From: Pseudomonadota bacterium | Lineage (GTDB): Bacteria > Myxococcota_A > Bradymonadia > UBA4248 | Assembly: GCA_017441205.1 (NCBI GenBank) | Contig: JAFRYG010000066.1 | Location: 1-37,022, forward strand | Reading direction: 5' to 3' | DNA: 37,022 nt | In this document: piece after piece, positions 1 to 7,568 of the stretch | Layout: each line of letters begins with the position of its first letter | Position numbering within the stretch: position 1 is the stretch's first letter | Position numbers and translations under genes: made by a program | Notes under the pieces: generated by a model | Databases searched by the model: none | Told to the model about the DNA's origin: nothing | Seen by the model: only the letters and a program-made list of their open reading frames with translations

Positions 1-71
1 AAAGGCTAATCATGAGTCGATTGCCGATAGGCAAAAGAGACGAAATGAGTAGCCTATTGTGAACTGTAGTA

Positions 72-244
72 GGGGGTGTTCACAATCGAACACCCCCGGC
101 CGCGAAGCGTACAAAAAAAGCACCCGCGCTGCAAAGCGCGATACAATTCGCCTCAGTTCGCAAAGGGCCATTCACTTCGCCTCCCGCGTCTGGCGGCGCT
201 CCGACTCGTGTCTGGCCGTTGCTCACTGGGCTCTGCGACTCGCA
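72..244 (+). repeat. Long intergenic repeat, copy A, with leading hairpin
   Basis: Positions 91-232 align without gaps to 36881-37022 at the other end of the window (constant offset 36790), and 151-244 also match 36760-36853. The repeat starts with a C-run and a GGCCGCGAAGCGTAC word, carries a small hairpin (CGCGCT/AGCGCG) near 125-140, and ends near a CTCTGCG word. Just in front, 72-80 pairs with 89-97 as a GGGGGTGTT/AACACCCCC hairpin. Bases 79-86 could instead pair with 57-64 (TTGTGAAC), so two exclusive folds are possible. All copies lack a convincing gene, although several frames stay open by composition. Function unknown. Confidence 0.85.
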
Positions 245-266
245 ACCACATCACGCAATAGCCTAT

Positions 267-346
267 ATCTTTGATAACCATGGTGTTTTTACATATCATT
301 GAAATTGTTGATTAAAATATTTGTTTTAACGAAAACAAATAATTAC
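267..346 (+). promoter_or_regulatory. Upstream element shared with the subtilase gene (copy 1)
   Basis: The stretch beginning ATCTTTGATAACCATGGTG at 267 recurs at 4540 upstream of the subtilase-like gene. Similarity continues through the following AT-rich bases, a TTGAA..T..TGAT.AAAATATT stretch, and a GAAAACAAA..ATTAC segment. Two otherwise unrelated secreted-protein genes therefore share about 80 bp of upstream DNA. A common promoter or operator is the simplest reading. I cannot fix -35/-10 boxes with confidence in such AT-rich sequence. Confidence 0.5.
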
Positions 347-491
347 GATCACTTAAAATGCTAACCCAAAATTCGAATGACCTTGCTAGCTTCCTCCCGA
401 AATGATCATACAAAACAAAGCAAAATAAGATTTATGGATTTTATGTTGATAAAAACTGATTTTTTGCTAAACAAGACAGCATGTATGCGCA

Positions 492-508
492 CACCAGACG
501 GTCTGGTG
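492..508. promoter_or_regulatory. Inverted repeat 35 bp upstream of the DUF6345-like gene
   Basis: CACCAGAC and GTCTGGTG form a perfect 8-bp inverted repeat around a single G. A further TCTGGTGG half-site follows at about 524-532, next to the ribosome binding site. It could be an operator or a leader hairpin. No T-run follows, so it is not an obvious terminator. Confidence 0.35.
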
Positions 509-542
509 GTTAAACGATGTTTTATCTGGTGGTGGAGGTTTT

Positions 543-1358
543 ATGAATGGGTTAAAAATCGGGTGTACTCTATTTCTTTTAACGGCAGCTGCAACTGCGG
601 CATTTGCAGACCCAAATCCAAATCTGCATTGGGTGGGCGCAAAATCTGACGATAACTATGAAAATAATTGGCAACAATCAATAAGCGGCCATGATGCAAT
701 TTGCGGTGGTTTTGTCAACCAAATGAATAGTTATTCAGATAGTACACGAATATATTGGACAGGTCTTGGAGTTGTTGAGCGATATCATGATGGCACAGAT
801 GGCAGTTCAGGAGGTCTGGACACTGTTGATATTTCCATGGTTTGCACTCATGGGGGAGCATTTGATTCTCCACTACGATTTATACTATCGCTATACTATA
901 AATATCAAGTTGCCAGCTCAATTCACATGAAATTTGGAAATAACAATCGTGGATTGAGTATTTTTACAACGTACAGTTGTCACACAATGGATGGTAATAG
1001 CAGCGAAGTACAGGCAAGATGGCTACCCTTATTTCAGGGTGGATTGAGAATTGCCGCTGGTATATATGACTACTCCCATCCTGTAACCTCTCAAACATTC
1101 GGAACTACATTTGCCAATCAACTTCACGCTTCTAATAAGACCATATTAAGTGCCTGGCTGGATACAGCGGATGACTATCTCTTCGATATTCCAAGGATAA
1201 CATCTAGCGGTGATTGGCGCTACGCACATGAATTTAACCGTACTGACTCATGTTTCAATCGAATCGGCAATATGAAGCTAAGTAATTACAAAACCTACCC
1301 AAGACTTACTGACCCTACATACCTGGCAATTTGCGCAACAGAAGTAACAGATAACTAA
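543..1358 (+). CDS. Secreted DUF6345-like protein with a His/Cys pair
   Basis: 271 aa. The ATG at 543 is preceded by GGAGG at 534-538. Residues 1-22 form a Sec signal peptide ending AFA, so the mature protein is exported. The core shows a THGG motif (His103) and, after a strand, a YSCHTM motif (Cys146). It continues with W..LF.GGLR...G, typical of the DUF6345 family; the strand-His-Gly, strand-Cys order is also reminiscent of clan CD (caspase/gingipain-like) folds. I infer a possible Cys-peptidase-like fold, but catalysis is unproven. The next gene, 30 bp downstream, carries a segment that I recall sitting N-terminal to DUF6345 in longer homologues, so the two products may work together. Confidence 0.6.
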   Translation: MNGLKIGCTLFLLTAAATAAFADPNPNLHWVGAKSDDNYENNWQQSISGHDAICGGFVNQMNSYSDSTRIYWTGLGVVERYHDGTDGSSGGLDTVDISMVCTHGGAFDSPLRFILSLYYKYQVASSIHMKFGNNNRGLSIFTTYSCHTMDGNSSEVQARWLPLFQGGLRIAAGIYDYSHPVTSQTFGTTFANQLHASNKTILSAWLDTADDYLFDIPRITSSGDWRYAHEFNRTDSCFNRIGNMKLSNYKTYPRLTDPTYLAICATEVTDN

Positions 1359-1388
1359 TATCATCAAAACAGACCAGGAGAAGATATT

Positions 1389-2393
1389 ATGACTAAGCCA
1401 GCATACTTCAATCTTATAATAATATGTTGTTTTGTTTGCAGCACATCATTGGCAGAGGATTTCCAGTCAAAAACAAATTTACAAAATGCTTCATCAGACG
1501 GCACATTTTTCGAAATGGATATGCCAATACTGCAAACTCATGTTAAATATGTCAGAAAGGAAACCATTGCTTTAAACGAGGCACTATTGGACGAAGCAAA
1601 CGTAAAAAGCGCAACAGCAGTCAATAATGAATACTTTCACTCCATCGGCAACGACAATTTCAGCCTGACGACATTAGGTCAAGGGGATTCAGCCAGCTAC
1701 AACAATAATGATCAATTCATGCTCAACGGAAAAGCTGGATTCAATAATCAGGCTGCAATCACTAAAGACAAATCAACTGATATTGCAAGAACGTTTATCG
1801 ATACGAATCTGAATAAAATTATACACGTCACACCAAATGAAAAAATTGAGCCATTTCATCGTCTGTATCTCAGATACCAGGATGTTGAAAGGAACATTAT
1901 TATTGGCTACTACAACATTTTTTCCCGAACCTACAGTAATTATCACATCATTGGCCCCGGATCAAAAATACGCATCAATATCGGCATCAATGGTGAACTC
2001 ATAGGCTACAAATATGACTGGCCGGAATTGAGCCTGTATCGAACAGTAAAAACAGCCTCAAGAGAAGAGTTCAATAACCGCCTCAATAAACTATGTAAGT
2101 ATCATCGTATGGATTGTTCGGCAATGACTGCAACTCGTTTTGAATGCGGCATTTATGACTATGGTTCAATAAAGAGGGAGAATGACTTATCGCAGACACA
2201 GATTCAACCCGCTTGTTTTATAGCATTAATCAAGCCAGACACGACCAAGCATTCCAACAGTATAGCCTTTTACATTCCAATAGCCGAAACTGATTCCATT
2301 ATTCCGGATAATAACTGGAATGAATCACTCATCATCTTAGACAAGCCAGTTCCGTCCTTCGATACCAGCACCAAAACGGAGGATAAACCATGA
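1389..2393 (+). CDS. Secreted protein with a PepSY-like segment
   Basis: 334 aa with an N-terminal signal peptide (hydrophobic residues 8-21, cleavage likely near SLA-ED) and no lipobox. An AGGAG ribosome site lies at about 1376-1380. The first ~130 mature residues are polar and low-complexity (Asn/Ser/Asp rich). Around residues 165-220 a pattern of paired strands ends in GPGSKIRINIG-NGELIGYKYDW. It resembles PepSY/FTP-type propeptide modules, in which a GPGSK turn precedes a dG.v.gy.w strand. Three Cys lie near the C-terminus. The stop overlaps the start of the following lipoprotein by 4 bp, so translation is probably coupled. Exact role unknown; inhibition or chaperoning of the neighbouring DUF6345 product is an inference. 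Confidence 0.55.
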   Translation: MTKPAYFNLIIICCFVCSTSLAEDFQSKTNLQNASSDGTFFEMDMPILQTHVKYVRKETIALNEALLDEANVKSATAVNNEYFHSIGNDNFSLTTLGQGDSASYNNNDQFMLNGKAGFNNQAAITKDKSTDIARTFIDTNLNKIIHVTPNEKIEPFHRLYLRYQDVERNIIIGYYNIFSRTYSNYHIIGPGSKIRINIGINGELIGYKYDWPELSLYRTVKTASREEFNNRLNKLCKYHRMDCSAMTATRFECGIYDYGSIKRENDLSQTQIQPACFIALIKPDTTKHSNSIAFYIPIAETDSIIPDNNWNESLIILDKPVPSFDTSTKTEDKP

Positions 2394-2968
2394 TACACCG
2401 ATTAACCAAAGCATTGCTGTTCATCCTCATAATCTTTGTTCTATCCACGTTTATGCTATCCGGATGCGACTCCAGCGAAGAAGATGAGTTTGTATTCAAA
2501 AATGATCCGGTTTCTGTATATTATGGATTTATTAAAACTGGAGGCGGCTGTTACGAGGCGACTGGAATATATATATTGTATCAAGATATTACTTGCCAGG
2601 AATTAAGCAGAAATATATCTAATTACTACGGAAGCATAATCCTGTCTCATTTTAATAAGCCAGGCACCTACAAAATTACAACTTCGACAGCCCTCGCCCC
2701 TGAGCCACAGAATGAATATAGAGCAAACGCCTCCTTTCGCGGTGATATTACCTATTCCGCAAGAGAAGGCACAATCGAAGTCATGCCATTTGACGAAAAT
2801 GACAATGAGTTTCAGATCAACATGAATTTATCCCTCTATCCAGTAAAAAATGCCAATAAAAATTCTAATCCGCATTATTATAAAAACACAATTACTGTCA
2901 AATATTGTCAGGAAATCAACACTGCTACACCAGATTTAAAAAAGGAGAATTGCCCCAACAAGGAATAA
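2390..2968 (+). CDS. Small lipoprotein, family 1 (copy 1)
   Basis: 192 aa. The start codon overlaps the previous stop (ATGA), with GGAGG ahead of it. It has an N-terminal hydrophobic helix and an LSGC lipobox, so Cys26 is the likely acylation site, followed by an acidic stretch (D-S-S-E-E-D-E). The mature part looks all-beta with conserved Cys pairs (GGGCYEA, DITCQEL, VKYCQEI, ENCPN). No named domain recognised. The product at 3319 is a clear paralogue with the same spacing of motifs, and a broken third copy lies at 7319. The upstream bases, including CACCAAAACGGAGG, recur before the other copies. Confidence 0.75.
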   Translation: MIHRLTKALLFILIIFVLSTFMLSGCDSSEEDEFVFKNDPVSVYYGFIKTGGGCYEATGIYILYQDITCQELSRNISNYYGSIILSHFNKPGTYKITTSTALAPEPQNEYRANASFRGDITYSAREGTIEVMPFDENDNEFQINMNLSLYPVKNANKNSNPHYYKNTITVKYCQEINTATPDLKKENCPNKE

Positions 2969-3004
2969 CTTGTAATGCGCACTGATGTCAATCGGAGTCA
3001 GATC

Positions 3005-3030
3005 ATTTGAGGGAGCTGGCTCCCTCAAAT
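3005..3030. repeat. 12-bp hairpin after family 1 lipoprotein
   Basis: ATTTGAGGGAGC pairs perfectly with GCTCCCTCAAAT around a TG loop. No T-run follows on either strand, so it is not a classic intrinsic terminator. About 30 bp of sequence before it (GCGCACTGATGTC and onwards) and the hairpin itself are repeated after the second lipoprotein copy at 3948, so the hairpin was duplicated with the gene. Confidence 0.7.
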
Positions 3031-3070
3031 ACTCAATGTTTCCGAACAAAAATTGAGTGAGATTTCATCG

Positions 3071-3262
3071 ATGCTCATAGATAAAATCAACAAAAACCGA
3101 ATATACTTGATCATATTGCTATCGCAGTTCCACCTGTCATGCAACGAGTGTGATAAAGTTCCCAACGTCGATTTAAATCCGAAACAATGCAATTTAAACT
3201 CAATACCGAAAAAATCAGGCCAAACAACCCATTTTAATGTCAATCAAACAACACACGAGTGA
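3071..3262 (+). pseudogene. Truncated family 2 lipoprotein remnant
   Basis: A 63-codon frame whose first half matches the family 2 lipoproteins at 6702 and 7569. It has a hydrophobic helix, an LSC lipobox, then NECDKVP-VDLNP aligned with DECEEVPYIDL and SECEEVPYVDLNP. After about 40 codons similarity stops and a short unrelated tail leads to a stop, so most of the mature domain is missing. No good ribosome site precedes the ATG, unlike the intact copy at 6702. It sits just after the hairpin that follows family 1 copy 1, the same relative position as the family 2 gene at 7569. Confidence 0.6.
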
Positions 3263-3318
3263 TTTCGTAATTCTTTTATTGTTTCCCAAAACACCAACAC
3301 CAAAACGGAGAACATACC

Positions 3319-3909
3319 ATGATACATCGATTAAGCAAAACATCGCTGTTTATCCTCACAATGTTTCTGCAATCCGTGTTCACGTTCACCGGATGCACTT
3401 CAGTTGAAGAAGATGAATACGTATTCGAAAACGACCCGGTCACAGCATACTATGGTATTGTTAAAACCGGAGGTGGCTGTTACGAGGCTACTGAAATATA
3501 TCTATTATATGAAGATATTGACTGTGCAAAACTAAATACAACCATTCCAAATTACTACGGAAGCATAATACTGTCTAACTTTAATAAACCAGGAATCTAT
3601 AATATTTCATCTTCTCTGGCTATCGATCCTAAAAATCATGAAAAATTAATAGCAAACGTCAGCTTTCACGGAAACGTTACCTACTCCTCAAAATCAGGCA
3701 CCGTAGAGGTCAAATCAACCAATGAAAACAATAATGAACTTCAGGTAGTACTGGATATTGAACTCATGCCCATAATGACTTCAGACAATTACAGCACATA
3801 TAATTACAATCCATATCATTATAAGAACACGATTAATGTCAAATATTGCCAGAAAATCAACACAGCCACGCCAGATATAAAAATGGAGAAATGCCCCAAC
3901 AAGGAATAG
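3319..3909 (+). CDS. Small lipoprotein, family 1 (copy 2)
   Basis: 196 aa paralogue of the product at 2390. It shares the MIHRL start, a lipobox ending TGC (Cys26), the acidic EEDEYVFENDPV segment, GGGCYEATEIY, NYYGSIILS-FNKPG, HYKNTI-VKYCQ-INTATPD and the KCPNKE end. The ribosome site is GGAG about 9 nt before the ATG. Divergence is mostly in the middle (residues 100-170), with an extra Tyr/Asn-rich insert. The duplication includes the upstream CACCAAAACGGAG block and the downstream hairpin, so it was a segmental tandem duplication. No function can be assigned; outer-membrane anchoring is the natural reading of a lipobox without an inner-membrane-type retention signal that I can judge. Confidence 0.75.
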   Translation: MIHRLSKTSLFILTMFLQSVFTFTGCTSVEEDEYVFENDPVTAYYGIVKTGGGCYEATEIYLLYEDIDCAKLNTTIPNYYGSIILSNFNKPGIYNISSSLAIDPKNHEKLIANVSFHGNVTYSSKSGTVEVKSTNENNNELQVVLDIELMPIMTSDNYSTYNYNPYHYKNTINVKYCQKINTATPDIKMEKCPNKE

Positions 3910-3947
3910 CTGTTAATGCGCACTGATGTCTAATCGGCGTCAGATCA

Positions 3948-3972
3948 ATTGAGGGAGCTTGCTCCTTCAAAT
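3948..3972. repeat. Hairpin after family 1 copy 2
   Basis: TTGAGGGAGC and GCTCCTTCAA pair (one G-T) around a TT loop. This is the duplicated counterpart of the hairpin at 3005-3030, with matching flanks (ATACTCAA). No T-run follows. Confidence 0.6.
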
Positions 3973-4071
3973 ACTCAAAGCTCCCAAACAACGACATGTG
4001 AACCCAAATACAACCCAACAGCACAACAAACCCCAACATTCCACAAAGAAAAGCGCAGCTTTTCAGGGGTG

Positions 4072-4093
4072 ATGGGGGAGCAGGCTCCCCCAT
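4072..4093. repeat. GC-rich palindrome next to the patB fragment
   Basis: ATGGGGGAGC and GCTCCCCCAT form a perfect 10-bp stem with an AG loop. It lies directly beyond the stop codon of the patB 3' fragment (minus strand), the usual place for the GC palindromes of this window. It has no T tail. Confidence 0.65.
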
Positions 4094-4096
4094 AAA

Positions 4097-4230
4097 CTAC
4101 ATCACCAGTGCCAGTCTGAGCCGTTCCAGGCCATCCAATACCATCGATCGCGGACATGCAATGTTCATGCGGAAAATGATCGACCAGCCAATCCGTACTG
4201 GCAGCCATTACAAACATGGTGGGCCTCACG
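4097..4230 (-). pseudogene. Degenerate 3' fragment of a patB/malY copy
   Basis: Read on the minus strand, this stretch encodes NG-QYG-AGRSF, then after a one-base frameshift RMNIACPRSMVLDGLERLRL-ALVM and a stop at 4097-4099. It matches the last ~40 residues of the intact PLP enzyme at 8532-9692 (NGAQYGQSGRSF, RMNIACPRTMVLDGLERLRR). The rest of the gene is absent; similarity fades near a CGTGAG (Arg-Glu) at 4225-4230. Both copies point the same way and lie about 4.4 kb apart, bracketing the subtilase-like gene and the family 2 lipoproteins. It may be a relic of a duplication or of insertion at the gene's 3' end. Confidence 0.8.
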
Positions 4231-4539
4231 TGAGCAGCCAACAGTAGCGCTAGCTGCCAATGAACCCTGTAAGAGCGAGTAAACACATCCCTGTGAGCCG
4301 CAAAAGCGTAACCACGGTGAAAAGATTCTCACATATTTTGCCCGGAATGGTGACAAAACTTCATCCCAAACCAAAACTCGACGATTATGGACGAATAGCC
4401 ACCGGTTGCGCATGCTGCAGGGGACAAAGGGATTATATTATCCTTCTCCGAAGCTTATCAAGCTATTGGATGGCAAGCTTTGGGAACCGTCCCCCACAAC
4501 ATCCAATCCCACCTTCAACCACACCGAACAACCGCCAAC
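4231..4539. other. Non-coding stretch without recognised content
   Basis: Between the patB fragment and the shared upstream element I recognise no gene. Short frames exist on both strands but have no ribosome site, signal peptide or familiar motif. Possibly further decayed sequence of the patB copy or of an older insertion. Confidence 0.4.
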
Positions 4540-4627
4540 ATCTTTGATAACCATGGTGATTATATATATTATTGAATTTAATGATAAAAATATTAACCCC
4601 CATGGAAACAAAATAGTTATAAATTAC
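4540..4627 (+). promoter_or_regulatory. Upstream element shared with the DUF6345-like gene (copy 2)
   Basis: Begins ATCTTTGATAACCATGGTG, identical to 267-285, and stays similar for roughly 80 bp through TATTGAATTTAATGATAAAAATATT and GGAAACAAAATAG. It lies about 80-165 bp upstream of the subtilase-like start. A shared promoter or operator is the likely meaning. The two copies diverge after this block. Confidence 0.5.
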
Positions 4628-4704
4628 TGTATTGACAATTCAAACATTGCAGCTAATATAGAGGACAATTGCGCGAATGTGCCAATGACAAATGGAGAAC
4701 TTTT

Positions 4705-6615
4705 ATGAGAAAGAATACCTTATTATCATTTGGTTTATCTATAGCGATGTTAATGGCATGCAGTGACGATGGATTCAGCCCACAGATCAAGCAAACGATG
4801 CTTCAGGAAGTGGAACACCCTTTGCAGGCCAAACCATCCATACAATATTACGATGGTATTAGAAATGATCGGGATCTGGCGGAAGCCATTCAAAATGGCT
4901 ATATCACAATCAACGATGAGAAAATATTTTTGGATTTCGATACGTCAGAAAAGAATATTCCTGAAAATGAAAGAATTACAATTCATAACGGCGTCCAAAT
5001 CGACAATGAAGTCATCGAAAATGCCAAAAAACAGGAAACGCTCGAATTGGAACTCGTGTTTGACGAAACGCTCCATAATACCGGCCAGAAAGATTACTTC
5101 GTGAAATACGAAAACGAACAGATGTACCTGAATGAATCCCCAATTAAAGATATGGATGCATTCTCAAGAACACTCTTCGATGATCGGGTAAGAATGCTTA
5201 AACTGCATCGCGAAAAACGCCTCGAAATCATAAATGACATTAAACGTAGAAAAATTGCCGTTTTAAAGGCTGAATTTGATGAGTTTGCCGACGGTTATGC
5301 TCCGCTGAAACTGACCATACCATCCAAAAATTTGTTTAAACTCACCGAAATTGATGCATTGCTCGGCATTGAAATGGCTTCTGTCGGTATAGACACAGAA
5401 AATGCAAGCGATACTTTCAATAACGCTCTTAACACTGTTTTTATTAATCAATTTTCAAACCATCCAGAGAATCCAAAAGGTTCTGGTGTGGGTATTTATA
5501 TGTCTGAAAAAAAATGCCCGCCCGAAAACTGGATGCCCAATTATTTACGATATCGAAGTTGTTCATCTACGGATCATTGCAAAAAAACTTCAACAATTCA
5601 CCGCCGTACTTCTCCAAATTCCTATACATATTGTAATTATGATTTTCAACTACCATCATACAACGATATCGGGTATGGAATATGGCCACAGAATATGAGT
5701 CCCATTATGGTAGCTTCATTATCCTACGGTCGTGATCAAGGTAAGTATCTATACAAAAAGTGGGATAAAAGTGCCGATGATATGGTCAACGATACCGGTT
5801 TGAGTATAACCGTTTCTGTCGGCAACCATGGTGAAAATGGCGGTCCATGCGATTCACCAGCCAAAGGGTTAAATGTTGTGGCTGTAGGCGGTTATTCGGA
5901 TTTCGGAATCAACCAGGCACAAATGTCGTATTTTTCAAGTTTTACAGCACCATCAGACACCAGAAACACCAAACCCGAGGTCTCTGCAGCAGGTTATTTA
6001 TCCAAATTAACACTCATGGATAATTCAAATGTATATTATTTTAGTGGAACAAGTTTTTCCGCCCCAATCGTAGCCGGTATGATAGCGAATTTTGCTAGCA
6101 AGTACATTGGTTATGGATATTTTGCTTCCATCATGAAAGCCATCACCCTTCTAGGAGCAACAGATCAAATCAGTAATAGCATTCATGGCGCAACCGCCGG
6201 TGTCGGTGGGGCAGATTTCGAAAGAATGTTCCGTCCAACTCACTTGATGACATACGACACAGCATCATTCAATTTAGCTGATGCAAATGATGCTTATCCC
6301 AACAACAATTATATCGATCTTGCATATTATATGCCCCAATCAACATCTCCTGGAAGAGTGGCGATATCCTGGCTCACCTCGGGTTCCTGGACGTATGCGC
6401 ACCGAAACTATGCCTATCCGATCGGCAACAGTTACGTCCTGCGCGTCATCGATCCCAACGGTACAGTCATCGCTCATACTTATAGTTTGTACAACAACTA
6501 CTGCGTCCTCGAATTCCTGAGAAATACTTCCGGCATCTATCGCATTCAAATCGGAAAATTACTAAACTATGATACCAACAGGCGCTTTAAAATGGGCGTA
6601 GCTGTTTATTATTAA
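4705..6615 (+). CDS. Subtilase-fold (S8) lipoprotein with altered triad
   Basis: 636 aa from the ATG at 4705, chosen because GGAG lies 7 nt upstream and it gives a clean lipoprotein signal with an LMAC lipobox. Residues ~25-240 are a charged, mostly helical pro-region. The S8 core runs about 258-510: GVGIYMSE (261-268), SVGNHG with the oxyanion Asn374, a VVAVGGY strand, and GTSFSAPIVAGM with the nucleophile Ser452. The position of the usual catalytic Asp holds Glu268, and the HGT helix is replaced by a Cys-bordered stretch containing IHRRT. Activity is therefore uncertain. A C-terminal beta-sandwich (about 540-636) resembles pre-peptidase or P-type domains. The anchored protein would face the periplasm or cell surface. 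It is followed by a hairpin and a lipoprotein gene. Confidence 0.75.
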   Translation: MRKNTLLSFGLSIAMLMACSDDGFSPQIKQTMLQEVEHPLQAKPSIQYYDGIRNDRDLAEAIQNGYITINDEKIFLDFDTSEKNIPENERITIHNGVQIDNEVIENAKKQETLELELVFDETLHNTGQKDYFVKYENEQMYLNESPIKDMDAFSRTLFDDRVRMLKLHREKRLEIINDIKRRKIAVLKAEFDEFADGYAPLKLTIPSKNLFKLTEIDALLGIEMASVGIDTENASDTFNNALNTVFINQFSNHPENPKGSGVGIYMSEKKCPPENWMPNYLRYRSCSSTDHCKKTSTIHRRTSPNSYTYCNYDFQLPSYNDIGYGIWPQNMSPIMVASLSYGRDQGKYLYKKWDKSADDMVNDTGLSITVSVGNHGENGGPCDSPAKGLNVVAVGGYSDFGINQAQMSYFSSFTAPSDTRNTKPEVSAAGYLSKLTLMDNSNVYYFSGTSFSAPIVAGMIANFASKYIGYGYFASIMKAITLLGATDQISNSIHGATAGVGGADFERMFRPTHLMTYDTASFNLADANDAYPNNNYIDLAYYMPQSTSPGRVAISWLTSGSWTYAHRNYAYPIGNSYVLRVIDPNGTVIAHTYSLYNNYCVLEFLRNTSGIYRIQIGKLLNYDTNRRFKMGVAVYY

Positions 6616-6629
6616 CAATCACATTTTAC

Positions 6630-6651
6630 CCCCATCTCTATGGAGATGGGG
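6630..6651. repeat. Hairpin after the subtilase-like gene
   Basis: CCCCATCTC and GAGATGGGG form a 9-bp stem with a TATG loop, 15 bp beyond the stop codon. No T-run follows, so termination would not be by the standard intrinsic mechanism; it may instead protect the transcript end. Confidence 0.6.
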
Positions 6652-6701
6652 AAACCAATTCACCCATAGATAATCCTGACAGCACAACAAGGAGAACAAA
6701 C

Positions 6702-7250
6702 ATGCCCCCAAATATGCCCAACATAAAATGGACATACCTGTTTATCTTGCTATCGTTATTCCTTCTGTCATGCGATGAGTGCGAAGAAGTCCCCTACATC
6801 GATCTGATACATAGAAACTACTGTCCTATTGTCAGCTATGGACACATTGACAATTCAATTTATATTATTTCTGATGATGATGACATTGATAAATATGCAC
6901 GAAAGTCAATTGAAGATTATTGCTCACCTAGGAACTCTAAATATCTAAGTGAGTATGAAAAAAAAAGACTGACTGATGAATTATATAGAAACACGCTAAT
7001 CAACGATATAGCTAAATGTATTAGACAATACAATGTCGATTTCAGCAAGTACAGTATCGCAGCCATATCAACCGTAATCATACAATCTGCCTCCACACAC
7101 GAAGTGCAAGCTTGTTCCAATGAAATCAATGTTTATATGATTATGGAAGATCATACAGATTTTCACAATTACAGTACATATCTGCAAGTCCCCAAAGACA
7201 ATTATAAGCTCAATGTCAAAAAAGTCCGGCCACCAACCGACCCATACTAA
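6702..7250 (+). CDS. Small lipoprotein, family 2 (intact copy)
   Basis: 182 aa with a strong AAGGAG site before the ATG. The N-terminal helix (residues 9-23) ends in a LLSC lipobox, followed by DECEEVPYIDL. The mature domain has an Asp-rich turn (SDDDDIDKYA), KCIRQYNVDFSKYSIAAIS, an ACSNEINVYMIM strand and LQVPKDNYKLNVKKVRPPT near the end, with several Cys that may form disulfides. I do not recognise the family. A near full-length sister with an internal amber codon lies at 7569, and a truncated one at 3071. It lies 86 bp downstream of the subtilase-like gene and could be co-transcribed with it. Confidence 0.75.
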   Translation: MPPNMPNIKWTYLFILLSLFLLSCDECEEVPYIDLIHRNYCPIVSYGHIDNSIYIISDDDDIDKYARKSIEDYCSPRNSKYLSEYEKKRLTDELYRNTLINDIAKCIRQYNVDFSKYSIAAISTVIIQSASTHEVQACSNEINVYMIMEDHTDFHNYSTYLQVPKDNYKLNVKKVRPPTDPY

Positions 7251-7318
7251 AACCAGTGCAAGTTTACCTCATTAATGACAATCCTACACAGTATCGGCAC
7301 CAAAACGATGGACAAACC

Positions 7319-7466
7319 ATGAAATTCCTATGCCCCAAAACATCGCTGTTCATACTCGCTTTTTTTTTACATTAGCCAGTTTCACGCTCACCGGATGCGC
7401 TTCAGATGAAAAGGATGAATACATATTCAGAAGATAAAGCTGGAAAAGTGCCCCAACGAAAACTAG
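7319..7466 (+). pseudogene. Frameshifted, internally deleted family 1 lipoprotein
   Basis: The leader CACCAAAACGATGGACAAACC precedes an ATG at 7319. The reading starts KTSLFILA, like family 1, then breaks at a run of nine T. One extra T would restore FTLASFTLTGCASDEKDEYIF, the family 1 lipobox and acidic segment. After another stop, LEKCPNEN and a stop (7440-7466) match the family 1 C-terminus (KMEKCPNKE). About 150 central codons are gone. Clearly a decayed paralogue of the genes at 2390 and 3319. Confidence 0.8.
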
Positions 7467-7508
7467 CGATTACCGCAAACCAATAACCATCCATCATCTG
7501 TTCTGTTT

Positions 7509-7525
7509 GAGGGTGCAAAGCCCTC
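7509..7525. repeat. Weak hairpin after the family 1 pseudogene
   Basis: GAGGG and CCCTC pair around TGCAAAG. The flanks (GTTTGAGGG, CTAAATAAGCGATG, TTTCAGAACA) echo those of the hairpin at 3005, so it is the decayed equivalent of that intergenic hairpin in this cassette. Confidence 0.45.
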
Positions 7526-7568
7526 TAAATAAGCGATGCTTTCAGAACACACACTACGAAGAATAAAC

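Noticed and set aside
59..274. Open frames across the long repeat, also at 36655-37001
   Set aside because: All copies stay open in more than one frame, have no ribosome site, and differ by changes with no codon preference; composition explains them.
3005..4093. GC hairpins as intrinsic terminators
   Set aside because: None has a T-run on the side needed; they are reported as hairpins instead.
4231..4539. Possible transposase remnant beside the patB fragment
   Set aside because: No DDE, HUH or serine-recombinase motif and no terminal inverted repeats could be found.
4669..4704. Upstream start for the subtilase-like gene
   Set aside because: The extra 12 residues are polar and would precede a normal lipoprotein signal; GGAG lies correctly before 4705.
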